Shown piece after piece: positions 24,046-36,585 of a stretch of DNA of 64,000 nt. Under the pieces are notes generated by a model that was not told the DNA's origin, did no database searches, and worked only from the letters and a program-made list of their open reading frames with translations. The translations under genes and the position numbers were made by a program. The first letter of the stretch is position 1, and each line of letters begins with the position of its first letter. Where the stretch lies: positions 7,631,001 to 7,695,000 of the forward strand of contig CM076151.1 in NCBI GenBank assembly GCA_038025085.1, given 5' to 3'. The DNA comes from Tetragonia tetragonoides (taxonomy: Eukaryota; Streptophyta; Magnoliopsida; Caryophyllales; Aizoaceae).

Positions 24046-25296
24046 CTAATTGGGAATGAGTTTGTGACGAGGTCTACGAAATGAAGGCGATGGATCATAT
24101 CTTCCATAATCATGAGCATTCATCCTTAGCAGCCTTTCATGGATTGTAACTTCTTCAGTTTCATCTGCCTTCAATGTAGATTCCTGCATGTTCATCAAGC
24201 AAATTGATTAAATAGCAACTAACACAAAAGTTTAGCAAGCTAATTGGGATGTGCATGAATATACATTATCTCTTGTACAAACATTAAGTTCCAAAAATTC
24301 ATATCAGGTGACCTCAACGTGCATGAGACGCCTCAAACAAGTATGATGTCATGCTGACGTCTCATATCAGGTGACCTCAATGTGCGTGGAGGCGCCTCAA
24401 ATAAACATGACATCATATTTGGTTATAGAGGTAACCTAATGTTAAGGTGGACAGCATCATAAGAGACATTTCATAAAAATGGATGACTAAAATTTTCATG
24501 ACTGATACAGTGATACTGATCATAAGAAACATAAATCATGTTTTCGAAGCTCGACTTTAAATCTTTTTCATTGAAGAAGACATACTTCAAGACTAAAAAT
24601 TGTCAATTGATTAGTGATCATGAGGACCTAATGATGATGATTATACCAAACACAAAGGACGTTGATACGTATATGTTCTGAGGTTCAATTCCCTCATTGC
24701 CATGTATGAACATGCATATATTGTAATAATCCCAAAAAAAAAAAAACAGAAAAATTCATATGAGACGGCGGCTTCATGTGTGAGGTATGATACCTATGGT
24801 TGTGAGCTAAAAAGTAAAAGGTGATATCACTGTATATGAAAAGTGATACCTCCAAACAAATAATTGATATCTCATGTATCAAACCGCCTCATAAGAAAGC
24901 TTTTGAAGAAATAAAGAAAATTGAAAAAAAAGAAGAAAAAGGTAATATTCCCACCTCATAGGCTCCATCCAAGTGCTGGGATGAGTCAATATCAGTCAAG
25001 AAGTTAGATGATCGACCTGAAAGAAGAGAGAGGTCAATGTTTACTTGTAACCAAAACTATCCATTTCTTCTATAGGTAAGATATGAGGGTTGATCGTCAG
25101 TCAGCTCATCAAAGATGAGTTGGGTTACACGCTGACATATGTGATGTGCAGGCTATTGGATGCGTCCTTGTAAACAAAACAGACACGAGAGCTGATGAGT
25201 AGTGGACATACCTGCAGATGAAGTTGATATAAGTGAAGCAAAAATAGTGATCATGAGAAAAAGCAAGTTGAGTTTTCTGGGTAGAAAGAAGCCCAT
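24046..25296 (-). CDS. CIF: Casparian strip integrity factor (CIF)-type peptide precursor
   Basis: Three small exons, 25296-25212, 25016-24955 and 24183-24046, join in frame into a 94-residue precursor. Residues 1-28 are a signal peptide (MGFFLPRKLN, then a hydrophobic run ending STSSA). A variable linker follows, then an ERLLRMN motif and a 21-residue C-terminal peptide that starts DYG, has the PSPS core, and ends KLIPN at the stop. This layout (secretion signal, ERLL spacer, DYG...KLIPN end) is that of Arabidopsis CIF1/CIF2. There the Tyr is sulfated by TPST and the peptide binds the receptor kinase SGN3/GSO1 to seal the Casparian strip of root endodermis. The DY sulfation site and the final IPN are kept. 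It differs from Arabidopsis in the PRHK stretch, where that species has PPFK. Root expression and receptor use are inferred from homology. Confidence 0.9.
24297..24485. repeat. 'gaggcgcctca' MITE family copy with internal duplication
   Basis: Lies in intron 2 of the CIF gene. 'catatcaggtgacctcaa' is present twice, each followed by a 'gaggcgcctcaa'-like block and 'gacatcata'. Related to 16593-16715. Confidence 0.6.
24756..24895. repeat. Related MITE in CIF intron 2
   Basis: Inverted ends CATATGAGACGGCGG and CCGCCTCATAAG bound ~140 bases with 'gatacct'/'gatatc' motifs. Probably another branch of the same family. Confidence 0.55.
25085..25185 (+). mobile_element. SINE 3' fragment in CIF intron 1
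   Basis: Matches the end of the SINE at 20971-21207, most clearly in 'ggctattggatgcgtccttg' before an A-rich end. Confidence 0.6.
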
Positions 25297-25948
25297 GTTC
25301 AAAGTGTCTCTCTCTATCTCTCTAATATGTCTGTGTTTTCTTCCTATAGAAGTACATGAAATGGTGTCTTATTGTCCTTAGTATAATGCAAAGGGATGAT
25401 ATGGAACTTTACCTAGGAATTAATGGCATTACTAGCTTAGCTAGAAAGAGATAACTGATAAGCCAATGATTTGTTATTTTAAGCAAAAGAATGTCATCTC
25501 TATGCTTTTTAGTAGTATATGAGCAAAAATCCAAGAGTAAAAGGGAGAGGAGACCACTTTCCTGTTGTTGGGGCACGAAGTCTATGAAGTTAGTGGATTA
25601 TATTAGTGAGATTTAACATTAAACTAGTAAATTGGAATGCTGTGACAAGGAGGAAATGATTTGCATGCAACTTTTTATGTACCTAATTCCACCAATTATT
25701 TAAAGTTTCATGTACATAAATGTGATATTTTGTAACAGTATGTGTCAAAAACTGAACTTTTGCGTTCTCATCATCGGTATACGAACATCTTGCATTTACA
25801 TTATCTGTCATTACAATACTGTGCAAATAAAGATACTCCGTACTCTGTAATACTTCAAGCTTATAGGAACATATTACATATGCATAAGATGAGATGATTT
25901 TATGATAATTATTTCAGTGAGACGAGATTCATTTTTTAGTAAAATAAT

Positions 25949-26498
25949 TGTTGAAATGGGTTATCTCACATTGGTCAAGAAAGAGTGCCTTGAGGTGTTT
26001 ATAACTAAGGGAGTTACTCCACCCATTGCCAATTGGTTTTGGGTTGGAACCTCCTTTATGTTATAAACACTCTCTAAATGGGCCAAATTATAAAAGTTAA
26101 CATGGTATCAGAGCGGGCTTTGGTCCTGCCTTTATATAACCCCTTGTTGGCCCACATGTTGAAGCCCAATAAGGCTATTGTGCGGCGGGGTAGTTTAATT
26201 TGACCCCTGTTTAGCCCACGCGCGTGTGACTGGCCCAAGTTGGGTTGGATTGGTCCACGCTTTAGCATAAGATGGGTCTTTGCGTGAGGTGGGGTGTTGA
26301 AATGGGTTGTCCCACAAAGAGTGCCTTGAGGTATTTATAACTAAGGGAGTTACTCCACCCATTGCCAATTGATTTTGGGTTGGAACCTCCTTTATGTTAT
26401 AAACACTCTCTAAATGGGCCCAATTATAAAAAGTTCCCTTAGTTATAAACACATTAAGGCACTCTTTCTTGATCAATGTGGGACAACCCACTTCAACA
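25949..26498 (+). mobile_element. TRIM retroelement with extra inverted LTR piece
   Basis: LTR1 25949-26102 (TGTTGAAAT...TTAACA). A primer-binding site TGGTATCAGAGC (26103-26114) complements the end of initiator Met-tRNA. The interior is only ~190 bp with no gag or pol. A purine tract (gaggtgggg) precedes LTR2 at 26295. LTR2 breaks off near 26431 and runs into an inverted copy of the LTR's first ~68 bases (26432-26498). The whole is flanked by ATAAT on both sides (25944-25948 and 26499-26503), so the inverted piece lies inside the original target duplication. The two LTRs are very alike, suggesting fairly recent insertion. Confidence 0.88.
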
Positions 26499-26503
26499 AT
26501 AAT

Positions 26504-27883
26504 TAATGGTGATGATTAATAATAAATAACCTTATTTTTTTTTAATATTGAGCCCAATATCAAGGTCGAGGGTTCGAATCTTGCATTGGGCATAAAACAG
26601 CTTTAAATTTTTTGGCCAGCTGTTCCACCCTTTGAGGTGCCTACTACAAACCAGCACGGCAAAATAGCTAATGTGATCCACGATGAATACCTTGATTGTG
26701 CACCAAAAAACTTATTAATTGGCTGGGAGTGTTCTGGATGAGTACTCCTATTAGTGGAGATAATTGCTGTAGGATTGACTTTGATCTGACTCATGTCAAC
26801 TTTTTACCTAGTCTGATGGCTATAACTCTTATAAGTCTTTAACTAACCTTGCATTATGACAAAGATAGTTCAAATATAAAACTTTCAACTCCAATTGCAA
26901 AGGGTAACAAGAATTCGATTTGAAAATTTTATATTAACAAATTATGCACTAAGATTTTGATTTGTCTTTGGATGCTCTTCTTTTGAAGAGAGAAAAGAGG
27001 GATTTGGTTAGGCTAAAATAGGTACTATGGATGACTAGTTCTTCCGATTATCCTGAACGCCAAAAAAGAAGACCTACCAAATACCACACTTGACTTTGAT
27101 GAGACAATGGTGGAGAATAAAGAGAAGCCACTAAGCTATATATGTATATCTTAATTAATCTAATTATATTAGTATTTGATATTTTGATTGTTTAAAGGGT
27201 TGTTTTTTCTTGAGCAAACAAGGTGGTTTCTGAGTGTACTTCTTTAAGCTGGCTAATAACCCTTCTTGGCTATTAGAGAACGAAAGCACTTTTGCATGCT
27301 TGATTGATTTCATCGATTGCTTGTGCTTTTGAGATCATGGCTTACGTCTAAATAATCATTAAACATGGCCGTACCATGATACACAGGACACAGCTGCATT
27401 ACTCACCTATAAATGTGTATCATCCGTCCAATTTTGACTGCTCTAAAACTGCTTTGTTGCAATTTGCAAGCATAGAATTTTTGATGAGTTACATGAACTT
27501 GGATTAGACTAGTTGTAGCGTTGTAGGGGTAAGGATGTGTACATTTGATAGTCGTAAGCGGAAGTCTTATGAAATGCACCGGATGACGGGATGATGATTT
27601 GATTTTATAGATTATCTTGGATTGGTTAGACTCTTTTTATGATAAATCAATTTGTGATTGTGGTTTATTAGAGTAGATATCGTAAAGCAAGAACAAATGA
27701 CTGCCGTACAAGCTCCAAAGCAAGATAACGTTGAGTTTCAATCGGCAGCCACTTTGAAACAACTCAATTAGTTGATCAGTTTACATTGATGGCAGTGGAA
27801 ACTACTTATGAAAATTAGCTAGATTAACTAAAAGAACCTCTAGCGGAATGCTCGATCAAAATCTATTGAAATGTTCCTTTTGA
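26504..27883. other. Gene-free spacer
   Basis: No supported gene. A B-box-like string (gggttcgaatc, 26570) hints at a decayed tRNA-related repeat. The 63-codon minus frame at 26603-26794 has no recognisable family. Confidence 0.45.
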
Positions 27884-29100
27884 AGGGCCGAATTGTGAAA
27901 TCATTGGTGAAAACGAGGTTCGTATATATATATCTGGATGGTCTTTCGGAGCACAAGGGCTACTCTTGATTCACAATAAGATCCCCGCAAAAGTTTGGGC
28001 ATAATCCATATCTCGTCTTCGGAAAGCCGGAAAATGAAGGTATATCCACGTCTTTTGGGCTTCTGTAAGTTCCCGCAACAAAAATTGTTATTTTTGTACC
28101 ATATCGCACAGGATACCCCCAGGGGCCATGGGAACTGGGAAGGTCTGGGGTCGGTAATCGGGTGCCTGTAAAACTTAGACGACCTTTTTAGCAGACTCTA
28201 AATTTAAAGGGCCAAACACGAAATCATATCTGAATACCAAGCTCGAAGGCCCGGATGGCCGACCCAGGGCACTGAGAGTGCCCTTAGATCACAATGGACC
28301 CCCAGAAGACATTTTGGTCAAAATCACATTCGGGCCCCGGGAAGCTGAAAAATGGACGTTATAATCCATGTTTTTTGGGCTTTCGGAAGGCCGCAAACGA
28401 AAGTTATTATTTTTGCATCATATCGCGCAAGACACTCATATGGGACATGTGAAGACTCCGCGGTTGGTTGTTGGGTCCCAATGAGGTTTGGACGACCGTT
28501 TTACTTGACACCAAATTTAAAGGACAGAATGACGAAAACGTGAGTGAATACCAAATTCGAAGGCACGAATACATATTCGGAGCACCCGGGGTATTCTTGG
28601 GTCAGAATGGATTACCTAGAAAAATTTGAGCCAAAATAATTACATCCGAACCTCGGAAAGCCGAAAAATGAAGGTAATAATCCACGATTTTTTCAGGTTT
28701 CTGGAAGGTCGCGAAATGAAATTCGCCATTTTGGTACCTAGAGAAATTTTGGTACTGTACGCTCAATTTAAATGGCCGAACGAGAAATCGTAGGTGAATA
28801 CCAAGTTCGAAGGCCTGGATGGCATATCCGGAGTATTGGGGGTTCTCTTGTGTCCATCGGAGAAATTTGGGACAAAATCACATCTGAGCTCTAGGAAGCC
28901 GAAAAATGATTAATCCACGTTTTTTGACTGTCGGAATTCTCCAAAACGAAAGTTGTTATTTTTACACCATATTACAAGGGATACCTTTAAGGATCATGAA
29001 AAGGCCACAGAGCCGGTTATAAGATCCCAATTAAATTTGGATCGTCGTTTTACTGCACACCCATTTTAAAAGGTTGAATGCCAAAATAATGGCCGAATTG
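27884..29100. repeat. Satellite array, ~310-bp unit, about four copies
   Basis: Units start at about 27884, 28208, 28517, 28769 and 29070 (last partial). Each begins with a 'gggccgaa...gaaatc' block. It then runs through 'gaataccaa(g/a)ttcgaagg', 'ccgaaaaatg', 'aatccacg(t)ttttt', 'cgaaagttgttattttt' and 'ggacgaccgttttac'-like blocks. Unit lengths are about 320, 310, 250 (internal deletion) and 300. Copies are clearly diverged, so the array is old. No open frame runs across units. Confidence 0.88.
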
Positions 29101-29499
29101 TAACATACGAACATATATGAAATTGTTCATTCAAGTTGCTCTTCCATTCTATTCCTCTTAATTAGCACGATCAAGTTGTTTTTCCTGTGGGTAACTAAAT
29201 CTGGACTTTGAATTAAATTAAGTTCATGCCTAAAACATGCCTGGTTGCTTTTCGTAAGGAGTCAAAGAAACATGGAATGGTTGGTCCCTTATCTATGTTT
29301 GGTTTGGTTTGGTTCGTTATTTGACAATATAATTCGAGATATTCTAATAATTTCTCACCAATATGACACTCTGTAATTTCCCGCTCTTTGATTCACTCTC
29401 TTCAGTCCAAAATCTAAATGAAGATTACTAGGTGCACTATTCTTGAATGATTAATTGGCTTTAAATGTACAATACGACCACTAAGTCCACATAATTATT

Positions 29500-32064
29500 T
29501 CACAAACCAAAGAGCCTCATTATTCCCTTTGTGGGATGCCACGCAAGCGCCCATATCCATGTGAGGACGACACACAACACCCAAATTCGTGTAGTGATGA
29601 CACGTATACCGCCATCTAAGCCACCCATCCAAGTGGGTCAATCATTAATGTTCATTATTTGACTTCATAAATACAACTTAATATAATTATTATAATTTTT
29701 TCAGATTATAAAATAAAATAACTTTAGTTACGCAACTTTAAAAGTTATAATTCTTACTCCATTGGATCAGGTTCAAAAAATACTTCAAAATGAGATACAT
29801 ATGTACTATGTCCTATAAAGTTGGGTTTTTTTTGTCTGTGAGGATGACATGTGGAACGCCACATGGGAGGGATATGTTTGTGTGAAGATTACACATAGGC
29901 GCCACATCGGTATATGCATAAGCTTGCCATATAGCCTAATTAATTTGATTATAATTTAGTATGTTGTTTTAAAATAGAGAATTAAAAAATTAAGTTCCAT
30001 ACGTAACTCAAAAAAATTATAATTTTATTTCAATGAATTGGATTTAAAATGTACTTCAAAATGAGATATATATGTTCTATAAATTTTCGTAGAAGTTAAG
30101 TGGATAAGACACGTAGGATAATCATATAACGTTGAGTAAATTTCGTGTGGGCACGTCACGTAGGACGCCACATTGGAGATCCAACTTCCTGTAGTGATGA
30201 CACTTAAGCGCCACATAAGTGGACACATAAGCAAGTTGTACAAGAGACATTAATAAATGCATTCTCATTTTTAACATCAATATAGTAATTAAATATAATA
30301 TTTATTATGATTATTAGCCTATTTATTTCCAATTAGGAAATAAAATAACTTTGGTTACACAATTATAAAAAATCTAAGTTGTACGTCATTGCATTAAAAA
30401 TAAAAAAATACTTCAAAATGAGATGTATATGTCCTATATATAAGCTTATAAAGTTTGACCTTTTTTAGGCAAAAATTTATATAGGTTAAGGATAAAATAC
30501 GTAGAATAACCATACTGGTAATACATTAATTGAGTATATCACACCAAAATTGGGTCCTATCGAGTGGTGATATAAAAGTGAGTCAATTTCATGTGGGCAC
30601 GCCATGTGAGATGCCACATGAGCACTCAATTTTTTGTGGGCATGACATGTGGAACACCATGTAGAGGCCCACATTCGTGTGACGATGACACCTAAGTTGC
30701 CACATAAGCAAAGTTTGCTGCCACATAAGCCAAACTTGCCACATAACCTAACAACTCATCATCATCCAAGTGTCACCAATAATGTCTCGTCATTAGTTGG
30801 CTTTATTACATAATTATTAGCATTTTTTTATTCTAGAAAAAAAAAAAGAAGTTACGTAAGTTAAAAAATTATAAATCCTACTTCAATGGATTGGATTTGA
30901 ATTTTTCTTAAAATGAGATATATATGTCCTATACAAGTTAGGTCCTTCCTGTGCGGTGATACCATGTAGACGCCACATAAGAGGGAATGTTCGTGTGAAA
31001 ATGACACGTAGACGATACATGTGCACAACTTTACCACATTACTTAACAAATATCATCCAAATTCAATTCATGTGGGCACGATACGCGTAGGACGCCACGT
31101 AGAGGCCCAAATTCGTATGGCGATGACACCTAAGCCGCCACATAAGCAAAGATTGCCACATAGCCTAACAACTCATTATCCAAGTGTCAACCATTAATGC
31201 GTTATCATTTGTTGGATTTGTTACATATTTATATATTAGCATATTAGTTGGCTTTATTAAATATTTATATATTAGCATATTTTAATATTATAAAAATAAA
31301 CTAATGTAGTTACGCAAGTCAAAAATTTATAAATCTTAGTTTAATAGATTGAATTTGTAAAGAAGTTTCAAAATGAGGTATATATTTCCTACACAAGTTG
31401 GATTCTTTCCCTGCGGTGACAGCATGTAGACGCCATATAAGAGGGGATGTTCGTGTGAAAATGACATGTTAGACAATAAACGCTACATGTGCATAACTTT
31501 GCCACATATATGTAGCTTAGCAAATATCATCTCCAAGTCCCACATGGATTGAATGGATTGAATTTGTAAGGCTTACTTCTTTCTGTGCGGTGATAACATG
31601 TAACGCCATATTAGAGGGAATGTTCGTGTGGAAATGACATGTTAGACGCTACATGTGCACAACTTTGCCACATGTAGCTTAACAAATATCATCTCCAAGT
31701 CCCACATGATTATCATCACTCAACTTTATTATATGTTTTATTTCTATATTATTTCAAACTCAAAAAATATATTTTTAGTTATGTAACTCTAAAAATTATA
31801 AATCTTACTTCATTAAATTGATTTTTCTTGTTCATTATGGAATTTTGAAGTAGGCCTCAAATCATTTTCATAAATTAATCTTTTTAACATTCATTCTATT
31901 TTAGATATAGATCGATTTAAAAGGATATTTCATACCAAAAAAATTAAAATAGTCAAATGCAAAATTAATTGTGCAGTACAAAACAGGCATGAGTTATCAC
32001 CTAAAAAGTTATCTTTATTTTCGAGAGATATTAACGAGTCCGTGCGAAGCACGGACATAAAACT
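29500..32064 (+). mobile_element. Non-autonomous Helitron, copy 1
   Basis: The 3' end is a GC hairpin (CCGTGCGAAGCACGG), then ACATAAAA and the terminal CTAG, followed by T: the CTRR-T end of plant Helitrons. The body is a string of diverged internal repeats with 'cgccacataag' and 'gatgacacctaagc' blocks. Nothing resembles a Rep/helicase. The 5' limit near 29500 is set only by the start of similarity to copy 2. Confidence 0.7.
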
Positions 32065-32603
32065 AGTATATATATAAAAGTGAGTTCATTTCGTGTGGCC
32101 ACGCCACGCGGGATGCCACGCAAGCGCTTATATTCATGTGAGGATGACACGTGGGATGCCACGCAACGCCCAAATTCGTGTGGTGATGACACATATGTTG
32201 CCACCTAAGCCACCATCCAAGTGGGTCAATCATTAATGATCATTATTTAACTTCATAAATACAACATAATATAACAATTACAATTTTATTCAAGTTATAA
32301 AATAAAATAACTTTGATTACGCAACTTTAAAAATTAAAATTCTTACTCCATTGGATCAGGTTCGAAAAATACATCAAAATGATATACATATTGTACTATG
32401 TCCTATAAAGTTGGGTTGTTTTTGTGTGAGGCTGAAATATGGGACGCCACATGGGAGGGATATGTTTGTGTGAAGATTACACATAGGCGCCACCTCGGTA
32501 TACGTATAAGCTTGCCATATAGCCTAACAAATCGCAAATTTTTATATACTCCCAGCTACACGGAGTTTCGTGGAGTTGGGATAGGCAGGTGAGGTCCACG
32601 GGC

Positions 32604-32605
<2 letters not shown>

Positions 32606-32652
<47 letters not shown>
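32606..32652. repeat. (GA)n microsatellite
   Basis: About 22 uninterrupted GA units inside Helitron copy 2. Confidence 0.95.
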
Positions 32653-32654
<2 letters not shown>

Positions 32655-32863
32655 GGAAAGGCTCTATGTAGTTAGGTGGAGAGGGGAGTATAACTCATCT
32701 ACTGCTAACAAATAATCTAAGTGTCACGCGTTTCATACATCATCGATAATTAATTTTATTATAAATTAGTATATTGTTTCAAAATAGAAAATAAAATAAG
32801 TTACGTAACTCAAAAAAATTATAATCTTATTTCAATGAATTGAATTTAAAACGTACTTCAAAA

Positions 32864-32867
<4 letters not shown>

Positions 32868-32942
<75 letters not shown>
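32868..32942. repeat. (TA)n microsatellite
   Basis: About 37 uninterrupted TA units. Assembly length may be unreliable. Confidence 0.95.
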
Positions 32943-32944
<2 letters not shown>

Positions 32945-32982
32945 TTTTCGTATAAGTTAAGTGGATAAGACACGTAAGATAA

Positions 32983-34070
32983 TTATATAAAGTTAAAAGC
33001 GCCGATAATGTGACATGTGTCACATTATTAGTGGCTATTGATTTTACTTTACTTTTATTTTTTCTTTTTATTTTATCATTATGGTTATCATTAAGTTCAG
33101 GTATTAAATGTAATAATAAAAGTCTCTATTTAATATTTTACCATTTTTATATTTAAATAATATATTGGCTCATCACTTTTATTAATTTTCATATTTAACA
33201 CGAGCATTTAATGTCACCGCATTTATTGAATTTTATTATAGTGGATAAAAAATGTATTTTGACATGGCAATATGCTTTAGGGGATAAGTGCATGTAATAT
33301 GATAAGGGTTATATTACATATAAAGTCAATATTTTTAATAAGTTATATATTGTAGTTATTACGTGGTAGCTGATATTTGACTAATATTTGTGTCGATAAG
33401 CGTAGGTCATGTGACAACAAACATGTCTCTAATATTTATTTGCCTAAATTTACGGGGATAAGCGCATGTGTCATAATGGTTACATATAAAGTCATCATTT
33501 TCAAGTTGTAATTTAGTTGTAGTTTACATACAAATGCCACATATTGACGAATTACATATTATTTTCCCTTTTCTAAATAGTGAGTTGTCGCTATTTTCCA
33601 ATAAAGAAGGTAAGTCTTTTAACTTTTAGATTTCAAATACTGAAATACACATTAAGGGACAGTCTGATCAAGTCGATGGTTGTTTAATAATAACAAGAAT
33701 TATATTATATGGTATGAGCATAGGCTATGTGAAAATTGACTATTATTTATGGAGATAATCAATGTTAATATGACAAGCATTATATATTTAATTACATTTT
33801 ATATGAAAGTATGAACACAAGTTAGACATAAGTTATTTTAATAAAGTGATAGATATTCTTTTATTTTTTAATCGGAGAATGATGAGTGGTATGACATGTG
33901 TTTCGACCAATTACTATTTTTTATTAGTCTTTATATACCTATATATTATTTTAAAAGAATTTATTATTCTTAATTACCTATTTATAATTTTAAAAAATCC
34001 TAAAATTTATTTGAACAGAAAAATATAATGATAAATGGGTTGTCCGTGCGTAGCACGGGTAAAGTCCTAG
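32983..34070 (+). mobile_element. Helitron nested in copy 2
   Basis: Ends with hairpin CCGTGCGTAGCACGG, spacer, then CCTAG followed by T (about 34067-34071). Upstream sequence of copy 2 stops at about 32990 and resumes at 34076 with the same 'tatataaagtt' string on both sides. Near its start is an inverted repeat (aatgtgaca tg tgtcacatt, 33008-33027). Exact 5' TC end not certain. Confidence 0.6.
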
Positions 34071-35668
34071 TAACTATATAAAGTTGAGTCAATTTCGCTT
34101 GGGCACACCACGTAGGACGCCACATTGGAGACCAAATTTCATGTGGTGATGACACCTAAGCGCCACATAAGCAAGTCGTACAAGTGACTTTAATAAATGC
34201 ATCCTCATTCTTGACATTAATACAGTAACTAAATATAATATTTATAATTATTAGCCCATTTGTTTCAAACTAAAAAATAAGATAACTTTTGTTACACAAT
34301 TATAAAAAATCTAAATTTTACGTCATTACATTAGAAATGAAAAATATTTCAAAATGAGATGTATATGTCCTATATTTAAGCTTATAAAGTTTGACCTTTT
34401 TTCGGAAAAGTTTTAAATAGGTTAATGATAAAATACGTAGAATAATCATACTGACAATACATTAATTGAGTATATCACACTAAAACTGGGTCCTAATTCG
34501 AGTGGTGATATAAAAGTGAGTCAATTTCATGTGGGCACACCACGTGAGACGCTACATAAGCGCTCAATTTTTTGTGGGCCTGACATGTGGAACGCCACGT
34601 AGAGGCCCAAATTCGAGTGACGATGACACCTAAGCCGCCACATAAGCAAAGTTGTGCACATGTAGCAACTACGTCCTATACAAGTTGGGTCTTTTCTGTG
34701 CGGTGATAACATGTAGACGCCACATAAGAGGGAATGTCCGTGTGAAAATGACACGTAGACGCTGCATGTGCACAACTTTGCCACATAACTTAACAAATAT
34801 GATCCAAGTTCAATTCATTATGTGGGCATGACACGCGTAGCACACCACGTAGAGGCCCAATTTCATGTAACGATGACACCTAAGCCGCCACATAAGCAAA
34901 GATTACCACATAGCCTAACAACTCATTATCCAAGTGTCACCCATTAATGTGTTATCATTAGTTGGATTTATTACATTACATATTTATATTTTAGCATATT
35001 AGTTGAATTTATCAAATATTTTATATTAGCATATTTTTATATTACAAAAATAAAATAATTTAGTTACGTAAGTCAAAAATTTATAAATCTTAGTCCAATG
35101 GATTAAATTTGTAAAGAAGTTTCAAAATGGGATATGTATGTCCTATACAAGTTAGGTTTTTTCCTGCGCTGATAACATGTAGACGCCATATAAGAGGGGA
35201 TGTTCGTGTGAAAATAACATGTTAGACGCTACATGTGCATAACTATGCCAGATATAGCTTAACAAATATCATGCCCAAGTCCCACATGATTATCATCACT
35301 CGATCTTACTATATGATTTATTTCTATATTATTTTAAACTAAAAAAACATATTTTTAGTTATGTAACTAAAAATTATAAATCTTACTTCATTAAATTGAT
35401 TTTTCTTTTTCGTTTTGGAATTTGAAGTAGGCCTCAAATTATCTTCGTAAATTAATTTTTTCTACATTCATTCTATTTTAGTTATAGATTGATTTAAATG
35501 GACATTTCATACCAAAAACATTAAAACAGTCAAAAGTAAGATTAATTGTGCAGTATAAAACATGCATGAGGTATTACCTAGAAAACAGGCATGAGTTATC
35601 ACCTATAAATTTATCTTCATTTTCGAGAGATATTAACGAGTCTGTGCGAAGCACGGACATAAAACTAG

Positions 35669-36585
35669 TGACTTTTTAAAGTTGTAAAAAGGGAATAGGA
35701 ATTAAGTTGACTGAGTATAGTCATTGGCCGGAAATTTTAAGCAAAAAAATGAGATTATGTTACTTAAGGAGTACATTTTTTGGTATATATTCCTATGGAA
35801 CGGTACATATCGTTTAAAATCTTACCATTGAAGAAAAGTCCACAGGTATGCAGTTGCCAGTAACTTTGAAACAGAGAGTGAACCTATTGGTTAGCAAGAT
35901 AAACAATCATCACTACACCAAAAAAAAACAGTACGACAGAGGTCGATTTCGGCCTACGACAGCCGTTTCAACCGCGTTTCATTCGAGTGTAAACAATTAT
36001 AATGAATCGACTTTCAGACATGTTACTATGTTAGCTATAAAACTGCACGTATATCCCTTCAACCACCTGCTGCATTGACTTGCTCACTTTCTTTCATCTG
36101 CTGTATTAATAAAATCGAAAGAACTGAAACCTTTGACATGTTTAAAAAGAAAAAGATGAAAATAGTAGTCTAAACTTTCAAAATTTCCACTGGGTTTGAC
36201 AAAATCATGGGCACAAAGCAAAAAATTCAAGAAGAGAAGGAAATGGTCTAATCACTCCACTATTGAGGCTGCTGGTGGCCAGCATTTTAGAACCTACTCT
36301 CCACATTCAGAGAGATAAAAGTTGCACACTTGCACTCAGGTAATCACTATCAGATGAGACTCGAGGAAATTTAAAGCGAAAAGAAAAGCAATCAAATGGT
36401 AAGACCTTTCATATCATCGCATCAATGTAAAATGGTAAGCATCATTGTTGATAATGTACAATATTTAAGAAATAATCACATCGATTAGTTATAAATCAGC
36501 AGGGGGACCAGATTAAGTACAGTAACTGATTGCGCTATCAATATATCTCACGCGCATGACGAAGCTCAATGTCGACAGAGACGAT
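35669..36585. other. Spacer with one CACTA-like end
   Basis: Apart from CACTACACCAAAAAAAA at 35911, which looks like a single CACTA terminus without a partner in range, I see nothing supportable. The last ~200 bases are likely the DnaJ gene's 3' untranslated region. Confidence 0.45.

Larger units (their letters stand above)
32065..35668 (+). mobile_element. Non-autonomous Helitron, copy 2 (interrupted)
   Basis: Begins directly after the CTAG of copy 1 and repeats its order of blocks: 'gatgccacgcaagcgc', the 'gggtcaatcattaatg' block, the 'aagcttataaagtttgacc' block, and the same 3' end (GTGCGAAGCAC hairpin, CTAG at 35665-35668, then T). Another Helitron is inserted at about 32983-34070. A GA and a TA microsatellite also lie within. 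Head-to-tail copies fit rolling-circle transposition. Confidence 0.7.

Noticed and set aside
32832..33023. Minus-strand frame of alternating Tyr/Ile
   Set aside because: Translation of the (TA)n microsatellite.
35911..35927. CACTA element at 35911
   Set aside because: Only one terminus found; no inverse end within range, so no element is called.
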